Assembly (NCBI RefSeq): GCF_004963255.1
Contig: NZ_SUGA01000019.1
Coordinates: 46,978-107,477, forward strand
Direction: 5' to 3'
Origin: Mesorhizobium sp.
Lineage (GTDB): Bacteria > Pseudomonadota > Alphaproteobacteria > Rhizobiales > Rhizobiaceae
Length of the DNA: 60,500 nt
How positions within the stretch are numbered: position 1 is the first letter of the stretch; each line of letters opens with the position of its first letter. Both the position numbers and the translations under genes were made by a program. The notes below the pieces were generated by a model that made no database searches, was not told the DNA's origin, and worked only from the letters and a program-made list of their open reading frames with translations. This document shows positions 41,262 to 48,658 of this stretch, piece after piece.

Positions 41262-41350
41262 GGAGCGGCTTCGGCATCGCTGATGCCGTTCTGAGTTTTG
41301 GCCTAACGCAATTCCGGGCGAAAAACGCTTAATTTTTCCGGGAAATTGCT
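41262..41350 (+). repeat. Family-1 two-hairpin element, second copy between cbtB and cbtA
   Basis: Hairpin 1 is GGAGCGGCTTCGGCATCG and CTGATGCCGTTCT. Hairpin 2 has GCAATTCCGGGCGAAAAACG and ends CCGGGAAATTGCTT. It follows the first copy without a gap and is more diverged. Confidence 0.75.
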
Positions 41351-41365
41351 TGAAGGGACTCTGAC

Positions 41366-42106
41366 ATGGTCGGAAAACTTTTGCTGCGCGGCATGCTTGT
41401 CGGGCTGGTGGCGGGGATTCTGGCGTTCGCCTTCGCCCGCGTCTATGGCGAGCCGCAGGTCGACAAGGCGATCGCCTTCGAGGAACAGCAGGCGCAGGCC
41501 GCCGGCGAGGCGCCGGAGCCCGAGATGGTCAGCCGCGCCACGCAGGCAGGCATCGGTCTCGCGACCGGCGTGCTGGTCTATGGCGCGGCGCTTGGCGGGC
41601 TGTTCTCGCTGGTCTTCGCCTATGCCTATGGCCGGCTGGGCTCGCTCGGCCCGCGCGGCACCTCGGCGCTGCTGGCGCTGCTCGGCTTCCTTGCCGTGAT
41701 TGTGGTTCCGAGCCTCAAATACCCGGCCAACCCGCCCGCGGTCGGCAATCCCGAAACCATCGCCTACCGCACCGAACTGTTCTTCATCATGATCGTCATC
41801 TCGATCGCCGCGATGGTGGCGGCGGTCGGCCTGGCGCAGCGGCTGTGGAGCAGGCTCGGCGCCTGGAATGCCTCGATCGTCGCCGGGCTCGCTTTCATCG
41901 TCGTCTTCGCGCTGGTGAAGGCGGCCCTGCCCGACATCAACGAAGTGCCGGAGAACTTCTCGGCAACGGTGTTGTGGCAGTTCCGCGTCGCCTCGCTCGG
42001 CATCCAGCTGGTGCTGTGGACCGTCGTCGGGCTCGGCTTCGGCGCGGTTGTCGAGCGCGTGGTCGCGGTGCGCGACCAGCGCGGCTCCGCCCGCCGCTAC
42101 GCCTGA
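41366..42106 (+). CDS. cbtA: CbtA, membrane subunit of a cobalt transporter
   Basis: This 246-residue protein has five or six membrane helices (LLLRGMLVGLVAGILAFAFA, LATGVLVYGAALGGLFSLVF, LALLGFLAVIVVP, FIMIVISIAAMVAAVGLAQR). It contains the family signature segments VYGEPQVDKAIAFEE and PSLKYPANPPAVGNPETIAY. CbtA and CbtB together import cobalt for B12 synthesis. The gene lies in the riboswitch-controlled unit with cbtB, separated only by repeats, and is followed five bases later by a third gene. Confidence 0.92.
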   Translation: MVGKLLLRGMLVGLVAGILAFAFARVYGEPQVDKAIAFEEQQAQAAGEAPEPEMVSRATQAGIGLATGVLVYGAALGGLFSLVFAYAYGRLGSLGPRGTSALLALLGFLAVIVVPSLKYPANPPAVGNPETIAYRTELFFIMIVISIAAMVAAVGLAQRLWSRLGAWNASIVAGLAFIVVFALVKAALPDINEVPENFSATVLWQFRVASLGIQLVLWTVVGLGFGAVVERVVAVRDQRGSARRYA

Positions 42107-42111
42107 AGCCC

Positions 42112-42831
42112 ATGCGCTGGCCGCCACGGTTCCTTGCCCTGGCGGCCAAAGCGGCTCAACGGTCGACACGACCGCTGAGCCGCTTTGGTCTTTTGTTTTC
42201 TCGCAATTCCGGACGGAAAACCGCGGCACACTTTTCCTGGAATTGCTCGGTTGCGGCACTGTTCGCCCTGCTGGCGGCAGCCTCGGCGCAGGCGCATAGT
42301 GGCTCCTCCGCTCCGCCTCCCCCGGGCATCCAGATCCCCAGCCTCACCCACGGCCAGATGGCGGTGATCGCGCGCTATCGCGGCGATATCCTCGACCTTG
42401 CCCAGCGCCAGACCGTGACCGACCCGACCTTCCGGCGGCTCTACAATCACGGCAATCTGCAATTCACCTACTGCCTCTGGGGCCTGATGCCGGGAAGCCT
42501 CGGCGATGAGGAAAGCCCCTTTAACGAATGCAGCCACGCTTATCTCGCCGCGGCGAAGGCGCTGCTCACCTATATGGCGACGATGCCAGCGGCCGAACGC
42601 CAGGCGAAGGCGCTGATCTCCGACGTCGACGAAGACATGGTGCGCAGCGGCGCGTCCTGGATCCTTTGCCAGTTCAGCGGCGAGGCTTTCAGCACCGGCG
42701 CGGTGATCGAGCCCAGATGGCGGGACATGGTGTTCCACCTGCCGAGCCTGGCTGTGCTGCTGGTCACGATGGCGGCGCTGATGACGGCTGCGTGGTCGAT
42801 CTTCGGCGCGAAATGGGTAGGCGCTGTTTAA
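42112..42831 (+). CDS. Exported membrane-anchored protein in the cbtBA operon, repeat inserted in its signal region
   Basis: This 239-residue protein starts five bases after the cbtA stop. Codons 1-12 (MRWPPRFLALAA) are followed by 34 codons that are a family-1 repeat (42148-42249). A hydrophobic stretch VAALFALLAAASAQA then completes the signal peptide, and the mature chain starts HSGSSAPPPPG. Removing the 102-base repeat gives an ordinary signal peptide. The mature chain has Cys (TYCLWGLMPG, NECSHAYL, WILCQFSG) and His residues, and ends with a membrane helix (LAVLLVTMAALMTAAWSI). Position suggests an accessory cobalt-handling protein. Whether it is still exported is uncertain. Confidence 0.8.
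   Translation: MRWPPRFLALAAKAAQRSTRPLSRFGLLFSRNSGRKTAAHFSWNCSVAALFALLAAASAQAHSGSSAPPPPGIQIPSLTHGQMAVIARYRGDILDLAQRQTVTDPTFRRLYNHGNLQFTYCLWGLMPGSLGDEESPFNECSHAYLAAAKALLTYMATMPAAERQAKALISDVDEDMVRSGASWILCQFSGEAFSTGAVIEPRWRDMVFHLPSLAVLLVTMAALMTAAWSIFGAKWVGAV
42148..42249 (+). repeat. Family-1 element inserted in frame in a coding region
   Basis: Hairpin 1 is AAAGCGGCTCAACGGTCGA followed by ACGACCGCTGAGCCGCTTT, with a perfect nine-base outer stem. Hairpin 2 starts GCAATTCCGGACGGAAAACC and ends TTTTCCTGGAATTGCTC. The element is exactly 102 bases and keeps the frame open. Confidence 0.8.
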
Positions 42832-42916
42832 CCGACTCGGGCCGGCCAACTACGTCGAGATACCAGGCGACATAACGCGGTTCGTTGCGCTGCGCAGGTC
42901 GCGTCAGGCGCCGCCA

Positions 42917-43549
42917 CTACTTCGAGCGCACCCCATAAGCGGCGAGGAACGCTTCGACCGAGGCATCGGCGTGGCGCTCAAGGTCGGCTTTCGAGCGCGG
43001 GTTGCTTCCGGTGAACATCGCTTCGTTCATCGGAATCCAAAGCAGCATTCCAAAGAAATGGCTGGCCGCCAAACGAGGATCGCCGGTCTGCAACAAGCCT
43101 CGGCTGGTGAGCTTTTCAAAGCACTCCGCCACCGAGGCAAGCATGCGCTCAAAGCCTTTGTCGTACCAGCTACGGCCAAGCTGCGGCATCCGATCGGCAT
43201 TGGCGATAATCAGACGCCGGAGCTTCAGCAACTCGTCGTTCATCAACGTCGTGGTCAATCGCCGGGCAAGCTGCTGCAGGCCGCCCTCCAGGAATTTTGC
43301 CTCGGAAAGCAGCATCGTCACGGACTCGACAACGTCGTTGACCTGAGAAGCGGTGGACTCCACGACCTCGCTGAAAAGCGTCTCCTTGTCCTTGAAGTGC
43401 TTGTAGACGGTCTGCTTGGAAGCACTTGCCCTGGTGGCGATCTCCTCCATGCTGGTCCCATCATAGCCCTTGGCGATGAACGCGGCGGTCGCCGCCTCGA
43501 TGATCTCACGATCCTTGCGGGCCGATCTGGTCTCAACAGCAATTTTCAT
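42917..43549 (-). CDS. TetR-family transcriptional regulator
   Basis: This 210-residue protein has a TetR N-terminal HTH (IIEAATAAFIAKGYDGTSME, EIATRASASKQTVYKHFKDK) and a C-terminal ligand-binding domain of the TetR_C_AefR-like type (SVAECFEKLTSRGLLQTGDP, AASHFFGMLLWIPM). GAGGAG lies six bases before the ATG. It is divergent from a VOC-family gene, with two palindromic sites in between, and probably represses itself and that gene. The ligand is unknown. Confidence 0.92.
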   Translation of the reverse strand: MKIAVETRSARKDREIIEAATAAFIAKGYDGTSMEEIATRASASKQTVYKHFKDKETLFSEVVESTASQVNDVVESVTMLLSEAKFLEGGLQQLARRLTTTLMNDELLKLRRLIIANADRMPQLGRSWYDKGFERMLASVAECFEKLTSRGLLQTGDPRLAASHFFGMLLWIPMNEAMFTGSNPRSKADLERHADASVEAFLAAYGVRSK

Positions 43550-43564
43550 AAGCGCTCCTCGATC

Positions 43565-43580
43565 GGTACTAGACGGTACC
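43565..43580. promoter_or_regulatory. Putative TetR operator, proximal site
   Basis: GGTAC-TAGACG-GTACC is an inverted repeat 16 bases upstream of the tetR start codon. It shares the string GTACTAGAC with the second site at 43607-43625. Confidence 0.55.
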
Positions 43581-43606
43581 GTTCCCGCATGATAGCCATC
43601 GCTACA

Positions 43607-43625
43607 GTACTAGACTGACTAGTAC
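43607..43625. promoter_or_regulatory. Putative TetR operator, distal site
   Basis: GTACTAG-ACTGA-CTAGTAC is a perfect seven-base inverted repeat with a five-base spacer, 29 bases upstream of the VOC gene start. It is a typical TetR dimer site. Confidence 0.65.
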
Positions 43626-43653
43626 CCGTCAGTGAAACGGAGATTTCAACTCG

Positions 43654-44058
43654 ATGACCCACATGGTCTTCCTCAATCTGCCGGTGCGCGACCTGCAGGC
43701 GGCGACCCAGTTTTATCTCGCGATCGGCGGCACGCTCAACCCGCAGTTCTCAAATGACCAGGCCAGCTCGATCATGTTCTCCGAATCGATCGGGGTCATG
43801 TTGCTGACGCACCAGCACTACAGCCAGTTCACAGCCCGGCCGATCGGCGATGCAAGGCGCGAGAGCCAAATGCTGATCGCGCTGACCGTCGACAGCAAGG
43901 ACGCGGTCAACGCGGCCATCGAGAAAGGCGTCGCGGCGGGCGGCCGCGCCGATCCCAACCCGGCGCAGGATCTCGGCTTCATGTTCAACCGTCACATAGA
44001 AGACCCGGATGGCAATGTCTGGGAGTTCCTTTGGATGAACCCCGCAGCCATGCAATAG
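43654..44058 (+). CDS. VOC-family (glyoxalase-fold) protein
   Basis: This 134-residue protein is a single-chain vicinal-oxygen-chelate fold: MVFLNLPVRDLQAATQFYLA, IMFSESIGVMLLTHQHYSQF, and a C-terminal HIEDPDGNVWEFLWMNP motif with the conserved Glu. It belongs with lactoylglutathione lyase-like proteins that handle small toxic compounds. It is divergent from the TetR gene and probably its target. Confidence 0.88.
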   Translation: MTHMVFLNLPVRDLQAATQFYLAIGGTLNPQFSNDQASSIMFSESIGVMLLTHQHYSQFTARPIGDARRESQMLIALTVDSKDAVNAAIEKGVAAGGRADPNPAQDLGFMFNRHIEDPDGNVWEFLWMNPAAMQ

Positions 44059-44265
44059 ACCGTCGTATCGCCCTTTGCGGAATGACACACAGGAAGCAGC
44101 AGGGCACCGCCCCACCGCTCCTGTGTTCGGGCCAAGCCCGCCGTGTTCTCGACTTGATGTCCCGGTGCATCCGCCCATGCGGTCGCCGGGCTAGCGCATT
44201 GCGGCGAGCTGACGTAAGCATCGGCGCCTGCCCAATCCTGGGTGGAATCGCCGCAGCCGCCAACC

Positions 44266-45213
44266 ATGTTCGTCTCCGAAGCCCTTGCCGTCACCGCCGC
44301 CTTGTGCAGCGCGCTGAGTTCCATGTTCCTCAGCGAGCTCAAGGGGCGCGTTCCTCTCCTTCAGCTTGCCCGCTGGCAGATGCTCGCGACCTTCGTGATG
44401 ACCGGCTCGGTGTCGCTGGCGATCGGCGGCTGGCATACGATCGGCGCGAGGGAATTCTGGCTGCTCGCCGGGTCGAGCTTCGCCGGCATCAGCATCGCCA
44501 GCACGACCTATTTCGCCACCATCTATTCGGTCGGCCCGCGCATCACGGCGCTGCTCTTCTCGCTCACCTCGCCATTCGCGCTGGCGCTCGGCTATCTGGT
44601 GCTCGGCGAAACCATCAGCCGCTGGCAGGCGCTGGGCGTGGCGCTGGTGCTGGCGGGCATCGTGCTTGCCATCGGCATGCCGCGGCGCTTCCTCAAGCGC
44701 GGCGACCTGGCGCCGGCGATGCCGGTCGTCACCCCTTCCACCGTGCCGGTCAGCACCGTGCCCGGCCCGCCGCTCACCGGCCGCATGGGACCAGGCATCG
44801 TGCTTGGCGTCACGACGGCGCTCGGCCAGGCGATCGGCACCCTTCTGGCGCGACCGGCCATGGCTGCCGGCGTCGAGCCGTTCTCGGCCATGGCGCTGCG
44901 TTCCGGCCTCGCCGTCATCCTGTTCATCGCGCTCACGGCAACGCCGTTCGGCAAGGGCAGAAGGGAGGCCGTCCAGTTCGGCACGGTCGGGCTCGCCGTG
45001 CTATCCGCCTTCGTCGGCACCTCGCTCGGCATGTCCTGCCTGATGGCCGCGTTGCGCACCGGCAATGTCGGCATCATCTCGACGCTATCCTCGATGACGC
45101 CGGTCATCATCCTGCCGATGGTGTGGCTGCGCAGCGGCCAAAGGCCGACCGCGGCCGCCTGGGCCGGCGCGCTGCTGGCCATCGCCGGCACCGCGCTGAT
45201 CAGCGTGAGGTGA
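44266..45213 (+). CDS. DMT/EamA-family transporter
   Basis: This ~315-residue protein has ten predicted helices in two EamA halves. Segments include LQLARWQMLATFVMTGSVSL, YFATIYSVGPRITALLFSLT, LGETISRWQALGVALVLAGI and GTSLGMSCLMAALRTGNVGI, with a Pro/Thr-rich linker (VTPSTVPVSTVPGPPLTG) between the halves. It should export small metabolites or drugs. The ATG at 44266 is used; a GTG eight codons upstream is possible. The nicO gene ends four bases beyond it on the other strand. Confidence 0.88.
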   Translation: MFVSEALAVTAALCSALSSMFLSELKGRVPLLQLARWQMLATFVMTGSVSLAIGGWHTIGAREFWLLAGSSFAGISIASTTYFATIYSVGPRITALLFSLTSPFALALGYLVLGETISRWQALGVALVLAGIVLAIGMPRRFLKRGDLAPAMPVVTPSTVPVSTVPGPPLTGRMGPGIVLGVTTALGQAIGTLLARPAMAAGVEPFSAMALRSGLAVILFIALTATPFGKGRREAVQFGTVGLAVLSAFVGTSLGMSCLMAALRTGNVGIISTLSSMTPVIILPMVWLRSGQRPTAAAWAGALLAIAGTALISVR

Positions 45214-45217
45214 CGCG

Positions 45218-45931
45218 CTACCCGAAGATCTGATGCAATGCCGCGCCAACCAGAATCATCCCGGTCCCGATCTCCAGAAAGGTGGCCACGCCGGCCGTGC
45301 TCGATCCCAGCCGTTCCAGCGCGGCAACCGATCCGCTGCGGAACAGCACCGCCAGCAGCACGACGATACCGAGCGTGATCGCGACGCCCACCATCATCGC
45401 GACAGCGAAGACAAGTCCGGCCCAGGGTATGCCGCGCGAAATGGCATAAGTCATGACGAACAGCGTCAGCGGGCAAGGGATCAGTCCAGCCATGAAGCCG
45501 ACCGCTTCGCCCTCATGGACGTGATGATGGTGACGGCCGCGTAGCGCGCGCCAGATTATCCACACGCCGATCAGACCCAGCAGCCCACGGCTCAGCGCTT
45601 CCAGCGCGGTAGCGCGGCCGACGCTGCCCAGCGAAATCGACACGAGCGGCAGCGCCAGCACCGCGATAAGCACCGCCAGCGTGATATGGGTGAAGGAAAG
45701 GGCAAGCGAGGCGAGCAATCCGCGAGCCAATTTCACCTGCGAGCCGGCGATATAGGCGGCGAGCAGTGTCTTCGAATGGCCCGGCGTCAGCGCGTGAGCC
45801 GCCCCGAACACGACGCCCATCGGCAGGACCGCAAGGAGCGTAAGCCAGTTGCCGTCGCCGGCGAACGCCTTGAGGTGCTGCGCCACCGCCAGGTAAATCT
45901 CGCGTTGATAGTCAAAGAGCGCCTGTATCAT
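45218..45931 (-). CDS. NicO/RcnA-family nickel/cobalt exporter
   Basis: This 237-residue protein has six or seven membrane helices and NicO signatures: VVFGAAHALTPGHSKTLLAA, RGLLASLALSFTHITLAVLI and GFMAGLIPCPLTLFVMTYAI. A cytoplasmic His-rich loop RGRHHHHVHEGEA binds metal. It is encoded directly after dmeF with ATGA overlap, so both metal exporters are made together. It should pump Ni and Co out across the inner membrane. Confidence 0.9.
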   Translation of the reverse strand: MIQALFDYQREIYLAVAQHLKAFAGDGNWLTLLAVLPMGVVFGAAHALTPGHSKTLLAAYIAGSQVKLARGLLASLALSFTHITLAVLIAVLALPLVSISLGSVGRATALEALSRGLLGLIGVWIIWRALRGRHHHHVHEGEAVGFMAGLIPCPLTLFVMTYAISRGIPWAGLVFAVAMMVGVAITLGIVVLLAVLFRSGSVAALERLGSSTAGVATFLEIGTGMILVGAALHQIFG

Positions 45932-47280
45932 CCATGCGCGTGCTCGTGGTGGTGGCCTTCCGGCTCGGCCATGGCGAAGGGCAGGTCCTCGCTGTCCTGA
46001 CCGGCCGCCAGTTGCAGCCTGGCGCTGAACTCGTGTGGTTCTGCGGGCGCGACAAGGCTTTGCAGATAGTGATGGTCGCCGCCGACCGGCGACAGCGGCA
46101 GGCTTTCGACGGCACCGCCGGCGCGTTCGATGGCGACGTTCGCTTGCAAGCCCTCGGCATGGCGCGAGAGGCGCAGCCGCATACGCTCGCCCTGCGGCGT
46201 GTCGACGATCTCGAGCAGTCCGCTGGCCAGCTTGCCCGATACCAGGAACGGGTCAGGCGCGTGGTGGTGGCTACCCTCGGCCTCGGGCGCGGCAAAGCGC
46301 ACCGTGGCGACGTCGAGCGCGGGAATGTGCGCGAAGAGCTCGGCCTTGAGCGAAGCGGCGATGTTGTTGGCGGCGGCGAGCAGCAGCCCGTCATTGACCG
46401 CGATCTCCACATCGACATGCAGCTTGTGGCCGAGCCAGCGGGCCTTCGCGTCGACCACCCTGTCGATCCCGGCGACATGATCAGCGGCGTGATGAACCTC
46501 GTCGACCAGCCCCGGCTCCACGCCGTCGAGCATGCGCGTCAGCACGGAACGCGCCGACTGCCAGACGATGCCGAAAATGGCGATGGTGATCAGCAGGCCG
46601 ATAATCGGGTCGGCAAGCGGGTAACCAAGCCAGACGCCGACCGCGCCGGCGACGACGGCGAGGCTGGTCAGCCCGTCGGTGCGCGCGTGGTAGCCGTCGG
46701 CGATCAGGGCCGCGCTGTTGATCTGACGGCCGACGCGGATGCGGAAGATGGCCACCGCCTCATTGCCGAGGAAGCCGATGACGCCGGCAGCGGCCAGCCA
46801 GCCCAGGAACCGCACCGGCTGCGGATTGAAGAGGCGATCGATCGCTTCATAACCGGCAACCAGCGCGCTCGCCAGGATGATCAACACGATGACGATGCCG
46901 GCAAGATCCTCGACGCGACCCAAGCCGTAGGTGAACGTTCGGGTCGGCCTGCGTCGCGCCAGCACGAAGGCAATCCAGAGCGGGATAGCGGTCGTCGCGT
47001 CGGCGATGTTGTGGATGGTGTCGGCAAGCAGCGCCACGCTGCCCGAAAAGAGGACGACGGCGAGCTGCAGCGCGGCCGTTATCGCCAGGATGACGAACGA
47101 CCATTTGATTGCCCAGATGCCGCGCTCAGTCGTGGCGATCGTCGCATCGATGACGCCATGCGTGTGCCCGTGCGGCCCATGATGGTCATGCCCCTGCCCG
47201 CCATGATCGTGCCCGCCATGACCGCCGTGGTCATGCCCGTGCGAGCCGAAACCGAACCAGTCGAGAATCCTCGTCAACAT
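45928..47280 (-). CDS. dmeF: Cation diffusion facilitator, DmeF-like Co/Ni exporter
   Basis: This 450-residue protein is a CDF transporter. It has an N-terminal His/Asp/Gly-rich region (HGHDHGGHGGHDHGGQGHDH), six membrane helices with VALLADTIHNIADATTAIPL (the HD-type metal site in helix 2), and ALIADGYHARTDGLTSLAVV (helix 5). A long C-terminal cytoplasmic domain includes DVATVRFAAPEAEGSHHHAP and ends in EGHHHEHAHG. I prefer the ATG at 47280, with GAGG upstream, to a GTG at 47292 that would overlap dmeR. The dmeR-dmeF-nicO order and overlaps show one operon for cobalt and nickel efflux. Confidence 0.92.
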   Translation of the reverse strand: MLTRILDWFGFGSHGHDHGGHGGHDHGGQGHDHHGPHGHTHGVIDATIATTERGIWAIKWSFVILAITAALQLAVVLFSGSVALLADTIHNIADATTAIPLWIAFVLARRRPTRTFTYGLGRVEDLAGIVIVLIILASALVAGYEAIDRLFNPQPVRFLGWLAAAGVIGFLGNEAVAIFRIRVGRQINSAALIADGYHARTDGLTSLAVVAGAVGVWLGYPLADPIIGLLITIAIFGIVWQSARSVLTRMLDGVEPGLVDEVHHAADHVAGIDRVVDAKARWLGHKLHVDVEIAVNDGLLLAAANNIAASLKAELFAHIPALDVATVRFAAPEAEGSHHHAPDPFLVSGKLASGLLEIVDTPQGERMRLRLSRHAEGLQANVAIERAGGAVESLPLSPVGGDHHYLQSLVAPAEPHEFSARLQLAAGQDSEDLPFAMAEPEGHHHEHAHG

Positions 47281-47288
47281 GAGCGGCC

Positions 47289-47546
47289 TCACAGATATTT
47301 GGTGAGCTGCTTCAGCTCTTTAAGCGTGTCCCTGGTCGGCTCGCCGCCCTCGACAAGGCAATGCTCCATATGGTCGTGGATCAGCTCGCGCTTGGCGTTG
47401 CCGACGGCGCTTTCGACGGCATGGAGCTGTTGCGCGAGATCAAGGCAGGAGCGGCCCTGCTCGAACATGGTGAGCACGGCGGCAAGATGGCCATGCGCGC
47501 GCTTGAGCCGGGCGATGATGTCAGGATGGGAGCTGTGTATCGTCAT
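47289..47546 (-). CDS. dmeR: CsoR/RcnR-family metal-responsive repressor (DmeR-like)
   Basis: This 85-residue all-helical protein is of the CsoR/RcnR/FrmR family (IIARLKRAHGHLAAVLTMFE, QLHAVESAVGNAKRELIHDH). The likely metal ligands are Cys34, His59 and Cys63, with His4, His7, His57 and His62 nearby. The Cys-His-Cys set is that of copper-sensing CsoR, whereas Ni/Co-sensing RcnR has His at the last position. The operon it heads encodes Co/Ni exporters, so it probably senses Co or Ni with a modified site. A palindrome at 47553-47574 just upstream is its probable operator. Confidence 0.88.
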   Translation of the reverse strand: MTIHSSHPDIIARLKRAHGHLAAVLTMFEQGRSCLDLAQQLHAVESAVGNAKRELIHDHMEHCLVEGGEPTRDTLKELKQLTKYL

Positions 47547-47552
47547 GGTTAC

Positions 47553-47574
47553 ATCCTATCCCCCAGGGTAGGAT
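47553..47574. promoter_or_regulatory. Putative DmeR operator
   Basis: ATCCTA, a ten-base G/C tract (TCCCCCAGGG on the + strand), then TAGGAT: an inverted repeat seven bases upstream of the dmeR start codon. The AT-arm/G-tract layout is typical of CsoR/RcnR operators. Confidence 0.65.
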
Positions 47575-47655
47575 ACTGCAATCAGGCAAAGGGCTAGCTC
47601 TCGCTGAGTGAGCGGATCCGCCGATCGAACTTGGACGATCCTGTCAGCCGGCCGA

Positions 47656-48480
47656 TCAGGCCGACTTGCGGGCAGGCTTGGCTTTTGAGGGCGCCTTGAT
47701 GCCTTCCTTGGCGAGGCTCTTTCTCAGCACCGAGGCGAGGTCGATGACATTTTGCTTTGGCGGCGGCGCGGCCTTGGGCGGCTTCTTACCCTTGCGCTTG
47801 GCGTCGATCATCGCGATCAGCGCATCCTCATAGGTGTCCTCGAATTTCGAAGGATCGAACTTCGTCACCTTCTTGTCGATCAGAAGCTCGGCAATCTCGA
47901 GCAGGTCCTTGTCGTATTTCGGTGACGTCAGGTCTTCGAAGACGCTCTTCTCCGAGACCATCTCGTCGCGGGTGCGCAGTTCGGTGAGCAGCATGCCCTT
48001 GCCGAAAGGCTGGATGACGACCTCGCGGCCGCGCTGGTAGAGCACGACGCAGGATCTTGCAGCGACGCGCTTCTTCTTCATCGCCTCGCGCAGCACGCTG
48101 AAGGCCTCGAGCGCGGCGCCATCGGCGGGGATGAGGTAATAGGGCTTTTCCAGATAGCGGGTGTCGATCTCGTCAAGGGCGACGAACTCGTCAACTTCCA
48201 ATGTATGCGCCGAGGTGAGTTTCAGCTTCTTGATCTCATCAGGTTCGATCTCGATGAAATCGTCCTTCTCCGCCTCGAAGCCCTTGGTCTGGTCCTCGGT
48301 CTCGACGATATCGCCGGTCTGCTCGTCGACATAGGCGCTTTTCACCGGCAGGCCGTCCTTGCGGTTCAGGATCCTGAAATGAACTTTTCCGGCTTCGCTG
48401 GTCGCGCCGACCAGCTTCACGCCGCACGAGACCGACCCGACCTTGAGAAAACCCTTCCAGACCGCGCGTGGCGCAACCAT
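47656..48480 (-). CDS. ku: Ku protein for non-homologous end joining
   Basis: This 274-residue protein is a bacterial Ku. It has an N-terminal AVWKGFLKVGSVSCGVKLVG, HFRILNRKDGLPVKSAYVDE, the Ku core DEFVALDEIDTRYLEKPYYL, KKKRVAARSCVVLYQRGREV, and a basic Lys-rich tail (KAPSKAKPARKSA) that helps DNA binding. It binds DNA double-strand ends and recruits LigD. No ligD is in this window; rhizobia often carry several Ku genes, some without a linked LigD. Confidence 0.94.
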   Translation of the reverse strand: MVAPRAVWKGFLKVGSVSCGVKLVGATSEAGKVHFRILNRKDGLPVKSAYVDEQTGDIVETEDQTKGFEAEKDDFIEIEPDEIKKLKLTSAHTLEVDEFVALDEIDTRYLEKPYYLIPADGAALEAFSVLREAMKKKRVAARSCVVLYQRGREVVIQPFGKGMLLTELRTRDEMVSEKSVFEDLTSPKYDKDLLEIAELLIDKKVTKFDPSKFEDTYEDALIAMIDAKRKGKKPPKAAPPPKQNVIDLASVLRKSLAKEGIKAPSKAKPARKSA

Positions 48481-48558
48481 GTGCCATTCCTGTTGTCGTT
48501 GCGATCAACAGGAACATCTGGCGACCCGCGTGGTTCCGCGCGGCGAAGGCACCGCAAG

Positions 48559-48658
48559 GGCGTTTCACCGTTTCACGGAAACGGCGAACCGCTCTACCCC
48601 CGTTGTTTAACGCAATTCCGGACGGCAAACAGCTCACACTTTTCCTGGAATTGCTCTA
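48559..48658 (+). repeat. Family-1 two-hairpin palindromic element
   Basis: Hairpin 1 is GCGTTTCACCGTTTCACGG and AAACGGCGAACCGCTC. Hairpin 2 starts GCAATTCCGGACGGCAAAC and ends TTCCTGGAATTGCTC. Its right end overlaps the stop codon of the AraC-family gene at 48656. Confidence 0.8.
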
